From contig JBLHKE010000551.1 in NCBI GenBank assembly GCA_047619485.1, forward strand, positions 1 through 5,475: DNA of 5,475 nt, written 5' to 3'. A model generated the notes under the pieces. That model saw only the letters and a program-made list of their open reading frames with translations. It ran no database searches and was not told where the DNA came from. This DNA comes from JBLHKE01 sp047619485 (GTDB lineage Bacteria > Verrucomicrobiota > Verrucomicrobiia > Verrucomicrobiales > DEV007). A program made the translations under genes and the position numbers. This document shows, piece after piece, positions 1 to 4,605 of this stretch. Position 1 is the stretch's first letter. Every line of letters begins with the position of its first letter.

Positions 1-99
1 AAAGGCAAGACCTTCCGCATCTCCAACATGGGTGACGAGACCGAGGAGACCATCGCCTCGATGCTCGCAGCCCTCGACGACACCCTGCCTAAAGTCTAA
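1..99 (+). CDS. C-terminal end of a probable class V aminotransferase (5'-truncated by the window)
   Basis: Frame 1 is open from the first base to a TAA at 97-99 and gives 32 residues. They read KGKTFRISNMGDETEETIAS, followed by MLAALDDTLPKV. The pattern G-K-x-F-R-I-x-x-M-G-(D)-x-T-E-E-x-I, followed by a short amphipathic helix of the form LLAAL, is the usual C-terminus of PLP-dependent class V aminotransferases of the alanine-glyoxylate / serine-pyruvate / aminoethylphosphonate type. The active-site lysine and substrate-binding region lie outside the window, so the substrate cannot be told. Only 17 bases separate its stop from the GTG of mpl, so the two are probably co-transcribed. The family call is inference from a short tail, but the reading frame itself is secure because codon use and frame match the genes that follow. 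Confidence 0.7.
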   Translation, partial: KGKTFRISNMGDETEETIASMLAALDDTLPKV

Positions 100-116
100 C
101 ACTACCACATTACCCA

Positions 117-1499
117 GTGACCAAACCGCACTTCCATTTCATCGGCATCTGTGGCACAGCCATGGGATCCGTCGCCGCCGCAATGAAGCAGGCGGGCTAC
201 ACGATCACCGGATCCGACGCCGGTATCTACCCGCCGATGTCGACCTTCCTTGAGGGTCAGGGCATCGGATTGATGTCAGGCTTCAGACCCGAGAACATCC
301 CAGATGGCGCGGATACGATCATCGTCGGCAATGCAATCAGCCGCGGCAACCCAGAACTGGAATACGTTCTGGAAACGAAGCGCCACTACACCTCGCTCCC
401 GGAAGTCTTGAAGCACCACTTCCTCCAGGACCAGCGCAACCTCGTCGTCACCGGCACCCACGGCAAAACCACGACGTCGTCGTTGCTGACCTGGATCCTC
501 GAATCCGCCGGGAAGAACCCCAGCCACATGATCGGCGGTATCCCACGAAACCTTGGTCAGGGCGCGCGCTTCACCGATTCGGAATTCACCGTCCTCGAAG
601 GTGACGAGTACGACACCGCCTATTTCGACAAGCGCTCCAAGTTCCACCACTACCTCCCCGAGGTCGTCATCGCCAACAACATCGAGTTCGATCACGCCGA
701 CATTTTCAACAACATCGACGAGATCAAGCTAAGCTTCCGGCGCCTGCTAAACCTCGTCCCGCGCAACGGGCAGGTGTTCATCAACGCCGACGACCCGAAC
801 TGCGTCGACGTCGCCGAGAATTGCCCAGCCCCAGTCACCACGGTCGGGTTCGCAGAGGACGCCCAAAACCGGGTCGAGATCATCGAGTATCGACCGGGCG
901 AAACCGAGTTCAAACTCAACAAGGAGACCTACATCCTGAAGATGGATGGCGAGTACAATGTGCGCAATGCCGCCATGGCGATCAGCGCCGCGCTGTTCGT
1001 CGGGCTCAAGCCAGACGAGATCCGCACCGGTATCGATACCTTCGAGGGCATCGCCCGCCGCCAGGACGTGCGTGGCGAAGTGAACGGCATCAAGGTCGTC
1101 GATGACTTCGGTCACCACCCGACGGCCATCAAAGGCGCCATTGCTGGATTTCGCCAGCGCTTCCCGGGCGCCCGTCTATGGGCATTGTTCGAACCGCGCT
1201 CCAACACCACCAAACGCAAAGTCTCGCAAGACACGCTCCCAGCGGCCTTCACCGACGCCGATGGTGTTTTCATCAGCGCCATCAACCAGCCAGAGAAAGT
1301 CCCCGAACATGACCGCCTCGACCCACAGAAAGTCATCGCGGACATCCGCGCTTCCGGAGTCAAAGAAGCGCACTACGAGCCCGACGCAGACGCCATCGTC
1401 GCCAAGCTGACACCATTGGCCAAACCTGGCGATATCATCATCGTGTTCAGCAACGGCGGTTTCGACGGCATCCACGACAAGTTACTCGCCGCCCTGTAG
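117..1499 (+). CDS. mpl: Mpl: UDP-N-acetylmuramate:L-alanyl-gamma-D-glutamyl-meso-diaminopimelate ligase
   Basis: This is a complete protein of 460 residues, close to the roughly 457 of E. coli Mpl. It is a cytoplasmic ATP-dependent ligase that joins the tripeptide L-Ala-D-Glu-mDap, released from old cell wall, to UDP-MurNAc, so that the peptide re-enters peptidoglycan synthesis. The N-terminal Rossmann domain starts with HFIGICGTAMG (residues 7-17). The ATP-binding loop is VTGTHGKTTT (111-120). EGDEYDTAYFDKRSKF (161-176) is the block that separates Mpl from MurC. NNIEFDHADI (187-196), the Mur-family GEYNVRNA (278-285), DDFGHHPTAI (329-338) and EPRSNTTKRKV (359-369) follow in the expected order, and the protein ends with FSNGGFDGIHDKLL. 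The GTG at 117 is chosen because the FIGICG strand begins a few residues later, as in the family. No Shine-Dalgarno sequence precedes it. It lies 17 bases after the aminotransferase and 24 before the M14 gene. All key residues I can check are present. Confidence 0.96.
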   Translation: MTKPHFHFIGICGTAMGSVAAAMKQAGYTITGSDAGIYPPMSTFLEGQGIGLMSGFRPENIPDGADTIIVGNAISRGNPELEYVLETKRHYTSLPEVLKHHFLQDQRNLVVTGTHGKTTTSSLLTWILESAGKNPSHMIGGIPRNLGQGARFTDSEFTVLEGDEYDTAYFDKRSKFHHYLPEVVIANNIEFDHADIFNNIDEIKLSFRRLLNLVPRNGQVFINADDPNCVDVAENCPAPVTTVGFAEDAQNRVEIIEYRPGETEFKLNKETYILKMDGEYNVRNAAMAISAALFVGLKPDEIRTGIDTFEGIARRQDVRGEVNGIKVVDDFGHHPTAIKGAIAGFRQRFPGARLWALFEPRSNTTKRKVSQDTLPAAFTDADGVFISAINQPEKVPEHDRLDPQKVIADIRASGVKEAHYEPDADAIVAKLTPLAKPGDIIIVFSNGGFDGIHDKLLAAL

Positions 1500-1523
1500 C
1501 GGTGGCCGTCTCGCCCCCCCCAA

Positions 1524-2324
1524 GTGGACGAGCGCAACCTGAGCAGCAGATTGTCACTGATGAACGCGGAAAAAAATTACCTCACCACCCACCGCGCACA
1601 CGACTACAAAGATCTCATTCGCCGCTGGCGCAGACTCACCAGGCCAAGCGGGTTGCGAATCAGGCCATTCACGACCCAAGCAGGCCACGAGGTTTTCTAC
1701 CTATCTCCGCGCAAACCGAGACCCGGAAAGTCCATCTACCTGAGCGCCGGGATCCATGGCGATGAACCGGCCTCCCCAGCCGGCCTACTCCACTGGGCCG
1801 AGAACAACCCGCAGCATCTAAAGGAACTCGACCTCCTCATCTTCCCCTGCCTCAATCCCTGGGGCTTGATCAACAACGTCCGCACCAATCAGCGTGGACG
1901 CGACCTCAACCGCGATTTTCAAAACAATCGCCTACCATTTGTCCGCGCCTGGCGCGCCGTCGTTGAGAACCAGCACTTCGATCTAGCGCTCAACCTCCAT
2001 GAGGACTACGACGCCCAAGGCGTCTACATCTATGAGCTGAAGCAACGGCCTCCCTTTCGGGCAGAAGAAATCCTCTCAGCCGTCCGACGCATCATCCCGT
2101 CAGATCAGCGCCGCAAGATCGACACCAGCACCGCCAAAGGAGGCGTCATCCGGCGCCGCTTTACGATTCGAGACTTCGACGATTTCGGGCTTCCTGAGGC
2201 GCTCTATCTCCACTTCCATCATTCCGACGCGACCCTAACCATTGAGACCCCGTCGGCCTATTCGCTATTCTCGCGGATGCAGGCTCAATCAGCAGCCATC
2301 AAGGCGGCCATCGCTGCGATCTAG
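1524..2324 (+). CDS. M14-type zinc carboxypeptidase, possibly murein peptide amidase-like
   Basis: The product has 266 residues from the GTG at 1524. An in-frame ATG at 1560 would give 254 residues and is an equally likely start, since neither has a ribosome binding site. The M14 metallopeptidase framework is complete: SAGIHGDEPA (residues 74-83) supplies zinc ligands H78 and E81. NPWG (111-114) is followed by RGRDLNRDF (124-132), with the substrate-binding N-R pair at 129-130. LNLHEDY (156-162) supplies the third zinc ligand H159. IETPS (240-244) supplies the catalytic glutamate E241. There is no signal peptide, so it is probably cytoplasmic. E. coli MpaA, an M14 enzyme of similar size, cleaves the gamma-D-Glu-mDap bond of the same tripeptide that Mpl uses, so the position directly after mpl suggests murein peptide turnover. 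That role is inference. A succinylglutamate-desuccinylase/aspartoacylase-like deacylase is the main alternative. Confidence 0.88.
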   Translation: MDERNLSSRLSLMNAEKNYLTTHRAHDYKDLIRRWRRLTRPSGLRIRPFTTQAGHEVFYLSPRKPRPGKSIYLSAGIHGDEPASPAGLLHWAENNPQHLKELDLLIFPCLNPWGLINNVRTNQRGRDLNRDFQNNRLPFVRAWRAVVENQHFDLALNLHEDYDAQGVYIYELKQRPPFRAEEILSAVRRIIPSDQRRKIDTSTAKGGVIRRRFTIRDFDDFGLPEALYLHFHHSDATLTIETPSAYSLFSRMQAQSAAIKAAIAAI

Positions 2325-2326
2325 GG

Positions 2327-2349
2327 TTCGGTAAGCCGAATTCTTCTTT
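2327..2349 (+). terminator. Weak intrinsic terminator candidate after the mpl operon
   Basis: Three bases after the M14 stop codon, TTCGG (2327-2331) pairs with CCGAA (2336-2340) around a TAAG loop, and TTCTTCTTT follows. The stem is only five base pairs and the T tract is interrupted, so termination would be partial. It fits the position where the three-gene operon should end. Confidence 0.4.
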
Positions 2350-2425
2350 CGCAAAACGACAACAACCGCCGCACCAAGCTGGAAACACGACTCGTTCAAC
2401 TCCGCGCAGGCACACCATATCACCA

Positions 2426-2441
2426 GCATAAATATTTATGC
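2426..2441. promoter_or_regulatory. Perfect 16-bp palindrome, possible operator
   Basis: GCATAAATATTTATGC is an exact inverted repeat without a spacer. It stands in the AT-rich gap between the M14 gene and the 56-codon ORF, just upstream of promoter-like sequence. Perfect palindromes of this length are typical of dimeric-repressor operators. No regulator gene is in the window, so the role is inference. Confidence 0.35.
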
Positions 2442-2452
2442 GTCTGTTAGTG

Positions 2453-2507
2453 TTGATAGAATTACTAATAGAAATAGCTTGACTTTCTAATTGACCTGTG
2501 TTAAACC
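2453..2507 (+). promoter_or_regulatory. Weak sigma70-like promoter region for the 56-codon ORF
   Basis: Two overlapping candidates are visible: TTGATA (2453-2458), 16 bases, TAGCTT (2475-2480); and TTGACT (2479-2484), 17 bases, TAAACC (2502-2507). The -35 boxes are good and the -10 boxes poor. The sequence is locally AT-rich and lies 28-60 bases before an ORF that ends in a strong terminator, which is the main reason to expect a promoter here. The leader contains a small hairpin, AGCG (2513-2516) with CGCT (2523-2526) around six A. Confidence 0.35.
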
Positions 2508-2534
2508 TGTGCAGCGAAAAAACGCTACAAACCA

Positions 2535-2705
2535 ATGTCTTCAATAAGAAACTCCAACATCCAACCCAAAGCCGCCGCCCCGAAGCAGCGTCGCTCGATG
2601 GTCTATTTGACCACGACCGATCATGCCTCCGTATGTGCCCCGGCTTGGGAAGATCGGAGAAGTTTCCTTAAACTCATCAATAAGGGATGTCTACGGTTCA
2701 CGTAA
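2535..2705 (+). CDS. Possible small hypothetical protein, 56 residues
   Basis: ATG at 2535 opens a frame of 56 codons closed by TAA at 2703-2705. I do not recognise the product. Its first 22 residues are polar and basic (QPKAAAPKQRRS at 10-21). The middle contains VYLTTTDHASV (23-33) and a tryptophan in APAWEDRRS (35-43). The tail is SFLKLINKGCLRF, an amphipathic basic segment. It has two cysteines (34 and 52) and no signal peptide or membrane segment. No Shine-Dalgarno sequence is seen, which also holds for the genes to its left. Support comes from the setting: a promoter-like region before it and a strong terminator 31 bases after the stop, so this stretch is transcribed as its own unit. 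The alternative is that the transcript is a small regulatory RNA and the ORF is accidental. Confidence 0.42.
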   Translation: MSSIRNSNIQPKAAAPKQRRSMVYLTTTDHASVCAPAWEDRRSFLKLINKGCLRFT

Positions 2706-2737
2706 CAGATAGTTAAAACTTATCGTTCACGTGAACC
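2695..2737 (+). repeat. Inverted repeat GGTTCACGT / ACGTGAACC just upstream of the terminator
   Basis: GGTTCACGT (2695-2703) pairs with ACGTGAACC (2729-2737). The right copy is also part of a perfect 12-bp palindrome, GTTCACGTGAAC (2725-2736). The right arm shares two bases with the terminator stem, so the long hairpin and the terminator compete only at their edges. It covers the stop codon of the 56-codon ORF. It could protect the transcript's 3' end or bind a protein as DNA. Confidence 0.5.
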
Positions 2738-2766
2738 CTGCTCTCCGAAAGGAAGCAGGGTTTTTT
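2736..2766 (+). terminator. Strong intrinsic terminator
   Basis: CCCTGCT (2736-2742) pairs with AGCAGGG (2754-2760). After a one-base bulge, TCC pairs with GGA around a GAAA tetraloop (2747-2750). Six T follow (2761-2766). Ten paired bases, a GNRA loop and an uninterrupted T run make this the clearest terminator in the window. It ends the + strand unit that contains the 56-codon ORF. Confidence 0.9.
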
Positions 2767-2837
2767 ATTACCCTAAACCCCTCATCATCAATCGATTCTA
2801 AAGCAAAAGAATCTCCGTTAATCTGCAAAACCTATGG

Positions 2838-2866
2838 TTAACACCAATTTCAAAACTACATAGCTT
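2838..2866 (+). promoter_or_regulatory. Promoter candidate for the structured RNA / tRNA region
   Basis: TTAACA (2838-2843), a 17-base spacer and TAGCTT (2861-2866) resemble a sigma70 promoter with a weak -10 box. Transcription would start near 2872, seven bases before the first strong hairpin. The string ATAGCTTGA here (2860-2868) also occurs at 2474-2482, before the 56-codon ORF, which hints at a shared -10 element. It is the only plausible promoter I see between the terminator and the RNA region. Confidence 0.35.
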
Positions 2867-2869
2867 GAT

Positions 2870-3440
2870 AGAAAACGACCCGCACCCAGCTGTAACTGGA
2901 TGCGGGCCTGAGAAAGCAAACTCCACGGAACGAAGAGTTCACTCGGTGTAAGAACCAGTAGTATAACTCAAGATGTTCGGAGGTCAATCGGGTCGCAAGA
3001 CCCAATGATCCCCTGCGTCCTCGTCCGAAAAGTTTTGCCTCTCAGATCTAAGCGCCCTGAGAGGCTTCCCACTGGGAGGTGTGCCTGAAACACCGAAACG
3101 TCCGTCGAGAAAACCTGCGGCTACCATCCTAACCGGATCGGTAACGGTGTTCGTTCTTAGGCATTTCCGGATACTTATTGTGGATTCGAAACGCTGAAAA
3201 AACCATCGCTGACGAGGCGAAGAACGCCTGGCTATCTGAAGATAGTCGGCGATCTCCAACGAAGTCAGAGAAGATTTTTCAAGTTCCGAGCCGCATGAGG
3301 AATTCGGAGATGTCTTATATGGAAAAACACAAAACAAACGAAGAACGGCCCGCCCGTGGCTGGATAGCATATCCGCAACGGCAAACCTGATCACTCCCTC
3401 CGATACTAACATCGCGAACCGTCCGCATGGACAAGTTCGC
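2870..3440 (+). ncRNA. Candidate large structured non-coding RNA, about 570 nt
   Basis: No convincing protein gene lies here, but local helices are very dense. CCCGCACCCAG (2879-2889) pairs with CTGGATGCGGG (2896-2906) with one mismatch. TTCGGA (2976-2981) pairs with TCCGAA (3024-3029) and encloses GGGTC-GCAA-GACCC (2990-3003). GCCTCTCAG (3037-3045) pairs with CTGAGAGGC (3057-3065). GGTGT/ACACC closes at 3078-3094. A three-way junction occupies 3205-3253. GGATA-GCA-TATCC is at 3362-3374. GCGAAC/GTTCGC (3414-3440) encloses GTCC-GCAT-GGAC. Most loops are purine-rich when read on the + strand (GCAA, TGAA, AAGAA), and single-stranded stretches are rich in GAA and AAAA, as in folded RNAs. A minus-strand transcript is possible, because helix 2879-2906 pairs fully on that strand. 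Position before a tRNA cluster recalls the GOLLD and ROOL RNAs, but I cannot show membership. It is not recognisably tmRNA, RNase P or 6S RNA. The boundaries are estimates. Confidence 0.5.
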
Positions 3441-3468
3441 AATTTATAAAACCACAGGAGTGTTGCTG

Positions 3469-3537
3469 ATGATCAAAACGCCAACGCATCCAATCGCGAT
3501 GCCAGCCTGGGCGGTGCCGTTCTTTTTCTCTGCCTAG
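3469..3537 (+). CDS. Possible 22-residue small protein with a good ribosome binding site
   Basis: AGGAG (3456-3460) stands eight bases before ATG (3469), and the frame runs 22 codons to TAG (3535-3537). The product starts MIKTPTHPIAMPAWAVPFF and ends FSA, that is, a short polar start and a hydrophobic C-terminal half (AWAVPFFFSA). I know no family for it. The Shine-Dalgarno match is the only strong one in the window, yet the ORF is very short and its end overlaps a small hairpin (CTGCC/GGCAG, 3530-3543), so chance cannot be excluded. It stands between the structured RNA and the tRNA array. Confidence 0.25.
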   Translation: MIKTPTHPIAMPAWAVPFFFSA

Positions 3538-3542
3538 CGGCA

Positions 3543-3652
3543 GGGTAAAAAGTGGGAAGGTGAAAAGTAAAAGGTTCAGAACGGCAGTCGCAGACTGCCT
3601 CAAAAAACTTTTCACCTTTAACCTTTCCACCTTTTACCCGATCGCAGATCGG
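3543..3652. repeat. Imperfect palindrome, MITE- or REP-like
   Basis: The left arm 3543-3568 (starting GGGTAAAAAGTGGGAAGGT) is complementary to the right arm 3608-3639 (ending TTTCCACCTTTTACCC). There is one mismatch, one G-U pair and a seven-base bulge in the right arm. The loop holds a second hairpin, GGCAGTC-GCA-GACTGCC (3583-3599). The right edge carries a third, CCGATC-GCA-GATCGG (3638-3652), with the same GCA loop. This multi-hairpin design and the polypurine arms are typical of dispersed non-autonomous repeats. It encodes no protein. Its right end touches the first tRNA gene. Confidence 0.6.
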
Positions 3653-3658
3653 CAGAAA

Positions 3659-3729
3659 CGCAGGCCGAGCAGCCTCGACCTAGGCCTCATAAGCCAAGTG
3701 ACCCGGAGCATCACCGGGGCCTGCGTCCA
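3659..3729 (+). tRNA. tRNA-Met(CAT), reduced D arm
   Basis: Acceptor arms CGCAGGC (3659-3665) and GCCTGCG (3719-3725) pair perfectly, and T plus encoded CCA follow. The anticodon loop CTCATAA (3686-3692) gives CAT; its stem has one A-A mismatch. The T stem CCCGG/CCGGG is perfect, with loop AGCATCA. The D arm is shrunk to GAG/CTC with a four-base loop. C1 pairs with G72, so it lacks the C1:A72 mismatch of initiators. A tRNA-Ile2 read after lysidine modification cannot be excluded. U73 is unusual for either. Confidence 0.72.
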
Positions 3730-3749
3730 CCTTCCTAACATAGATAGAA

Positions 3750-3825
3750 CGCGGCGAGATCGAAGAGTCGAGAGCAGTGTCTTGGAAACACTGAGAAGCA
3801 GGTGCGAGTCCTGCCGCCGCGACCA
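3750..3825 (+). tRNA. tRNA-Pro(TGG)
   Basis: Acceptor CGCGGCG pairs perfectly with CGCCGCG, followed by A73 and an encoded CCA, for a total of 76 nt. The anticodon stem AGTGT/ACACT holds the loop CTTGGAA, anticodon TGG. The T stem GCAGG/CCTGC is perfect, with loop TGCGAGT. C1:G72 and A73 are the expected bacterial Pro identity bases. The D arm (3759-3774) pairs poorly and has no GG. Confidence 0.85.
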
Positions 3826-3834
3826 TTTCCATGA

Positions 3835-3923
3835 AGGCGCTGATCCGGCTAGCGGCTTGTAAACCCGCCGTCACAAAACGTGTCGGAAGTTGGCGAGTGG
3901 AGCATTACCACCAGCGCCTACCA
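3835..3923 (+). tRNA. tRNA-Tyr(GTA) with the D arm nearly absent
   Basis: Acceptor AGGCGCT pairs with AGCGCCT, then A73 and CCA. The anticodon loop TTGTAAA gives GTA, and the downstream CCGCCGTCA resembles the usual bacterial tRNA-Tyr 3' half. A long variable arm typical of class II is present: CCGTCAC/GTGTCGG (3868-3886) with one mismatch. The T loop is AGCATTA between GTGG and CCAC. Only about ten bases (3842-3851) separate the acceptor from the anticodon stem, where about 19 are normal, so no ordinary D arm can form. Confidence 0.72.
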
Positions 3924-3935
3924 ATTCACTATCAG

Positions 3936-3972
3936 GGATGTAAGGCGGGCAATCCAGCCGCCGATGGCATCC
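3936..3972 (+). repeat. Nested hairpin in the Tyr-Asn spacer
   Basis: GGATG (3936-3940) pairs with CATCC (3968-3972), and inside it GGCGG (3944-3948) pairs with CCGCC (3958-3962). There is no anticodon arm, T arm or CCA, so I do not call it a tRNA. It may be a processing signal or the remnant of a lost tRNA gene. Confidence 0.45.
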
Positions 3973-3981
3973 TCGGTAAAA

Positions 3982-4055
3982 TCGCCTGTGTTGAAACAGT
4001 ATCATGTCTGCCTGTTAAGCAGAAGTTCGAGGGGCGGAACCTCGCGGGCGAGCCA
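3982..4055 (+). tRNA. tRNA-Asn(GTT)
   Basis: Acceptor TCGCCTG pairs with CGGGCGA (one G-U), with G73 as expected for Asn and an encoded CCA; 74 nt. The perfect anticodon stem TCTGC/GCAGA holds CTGTTAA, anticodon GTT. The D arm TGA/TCA has the loop AACAGTA without GG. The T stem CGAGG/CCTCG is perfect, but its loop GGCGGAA is far from the usual TTCGANT. Confidence 0.88.
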
Positions 4056-4092
4056 ATTTTATCTAGCATTTGGCAACGGATGTACAACCTAC

Positions 4093-4181
4093 GGAGGCTC
4101 GCAAAGCTGGCGTGCTTATCGGTCTTGAAAACCGTGATGACTCTTGCAGTCGTGGGAGTTCGACCCTCTCAGCCTCCGCCA
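4093..4181 (+). tRNA. tRNA-Ser(TGA), the only near-canonical tRNA of the array
   Basis: Acceptor GGAGGCT pairs perfectly with AGCCTCC, then G73 (Ser) and CCA; 89 nt. The anticodon loop CTTGAAA gives TGA. The long variable arm GACT-CTTG-CAGTC fits class II. The D arm GCA/TGC has the loop AAGCTGGCG, with the normal GG. The T arm GGGAG/CTCTC has the canonical loop TTCGACC, the only U55 in the cluster. Confidence 0.95.
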
Positions 4182-4194
4182 TTCAAGCTGGCTC

Positions 4195-4231
4195 CAAATG
4201 AGAAATGCAAAATCCAAAATGACAAATATTC
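4195..4231. repeat. AAATG-type low-complexity repeat in the Ser-Ile spacer
   Basis: The spacer is built from repeated AAATG/AAATGA-like words (AAATGAGAAATGCAAAATCC, then AAAATGACAAAT). A similar array in the opposite orientation fills 4684-4720, and a short piece in the same orientation is at 4861-4877. These are common dispersed intergenic repeats. I see no other function. Confidence 0.5.
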
Positions 4232-4233
4232 CC

Positions 4234-4307
4234 CGTCCTATAGCTCAATAGCAGAGCACCCGGTTGATAACCGGAAGACCCAGGAGCGTTACCTGGTGGG
4301 ACGACCA
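4234..4307 (+). tRNA. tRNA-Ile(GAT)
   Basis: Acceptor CGTCCTA pairs with TGGGACG (one U-G), then A73 and CCA; 74 nt. The D stem GCTC/GAGC is perfect, with loop AATAGCA (no GG). The anticodon arm CCGG/CCGG holds TTGATAA, anticodon GAT. The T stem CCAGG/CCTGG is perfect with the inverted-type loop AGCGTTA. Confidence 0.92.
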
Positions 4308-4336
4308 TTTCCAAAAAAACACGACCGAGAATCAAT

Positions 4337-4410
4337 GGCTACTTAGCTCACGTAGGAGAGCACCTGCTTGAAAGACAGGATGGCCGGGTGCAACTCCCGA
4401 GTAGCTGCCA
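4337..4410 (+). tRNA. tRNA-Phe(GAA)
   Basis: Acceptor GGCTACT pairs with AGTAGCT (terminal G-U), then G73 and CCA. The D stem GCTC/GAGC has the loop ACGTAGGA, which keeps GG. The anticodon stem CCTG/CAGG (with a C-A mismatch next to the loop) holds TTGAAAG, anticodon GAA. The T stem is four pairs (CGGG/CCCG) around TGCAACT. Confidence 0.88.
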
Positions 4411-4427
4411 TTTTCGAACCATCAAGA

Positions 4428-4501
4428 GCCTCATTGTTGTAATAGTAGCAAAGCTGTCTGTCGAATAGCAAGAGTCGGAGCATAACCGGCATGAGGCGCC
4501 A
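4428..4501 (+). tRNA. tRNA-Asp(GTC)
   Basis: Acceptor GCCTCAT pairs perfectly with ATGAGGC, then G73 (expected for Asp) and CCA; 74 nt. The D stem TTGT/GCAA has the loop AATAGTA without GG. The anticodon stem GCTGT/ATAGC holds CTGTCGA, anticodon GTC. The T stem GTCGG/CCGGC has the loop AGCATAA. Confidence 0.9.
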
Positions 4502-4515
4502 ATTTCTATTTCGAT

Positions 4516-4589
4516 GTCCGCGTGGTGTAGCAGGTACATACCTCTCTGCGAAGGAGGAGGATCAGGTGCGAGTCCTGGCGCGGATACCA
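4516..4589 (+). tRNA. tRNA-Arg(GCG)
   Basis: Acceptor GTCCGCG pairs with CGCGGAT (terminal G-U), then A73 and CCA; 74 nt. The D stem GTGT/ACAT has the loop AGCAGGT, which keeps GG. The anticodon stem CCTCT/GGAGG holds CTGCGAA, anticodon GCG, which would read CGC and CGU. The T stem TCAGG/CCTGG has the loop TGCGAGT. Bacteria normally use ACG with inosine for these codons, so G34 is notable. Confidence 0.9.
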
Positions 4590-4605
4590 TTTATCTAATC
4601 AACAA

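Noticed and set aside
2299..2544. Open frame of 81 codons on the - strand
   Set aside because: It overlaps the end of the M14 gene, the palindrome, the promoter region and the start of the small ORF. Composition is not coding-like.
2744..2758. SRP RNA core, because TCCGAAAGGAAGCAG resembles its conserved tip
   Set aside because: The bases are fully explained by the terminator stem and GAAA loop, and the rest of an SRP RNA is absent.
2877..2910. Minus-strand intrinsic terminator: hairpin 2879-2906 pairs fully on that strand and is followed by TCGTTTTC
   Set aside because: The T run is only four bases, and loops across 2990-3440 favour a + strand RNA. It remains possible if the transcript is on the minus strand.
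3180..3200. tmRNA start, because GTGGATTCGAA resembles the tmRNA 5' region
   Set aside because: No tag sequence ending in ALAA-like codons and no matching tRNA-like 3' half with CCA were found downstream within tmRNA length.
2984..3442. Open frame of 152 codons on the - strand
   Set aside because: There is no ribosome binding site and no recognisable motif. It overlaps the many helices that better explain this region. I keep it as the alternative should the RNA idea fail.
3831..4346. Open frame of 171 codons on the + strand
   Set aside because: It covers the Tyr, Asn, Ser and Ile tRNA genes, and its product shows no domain.
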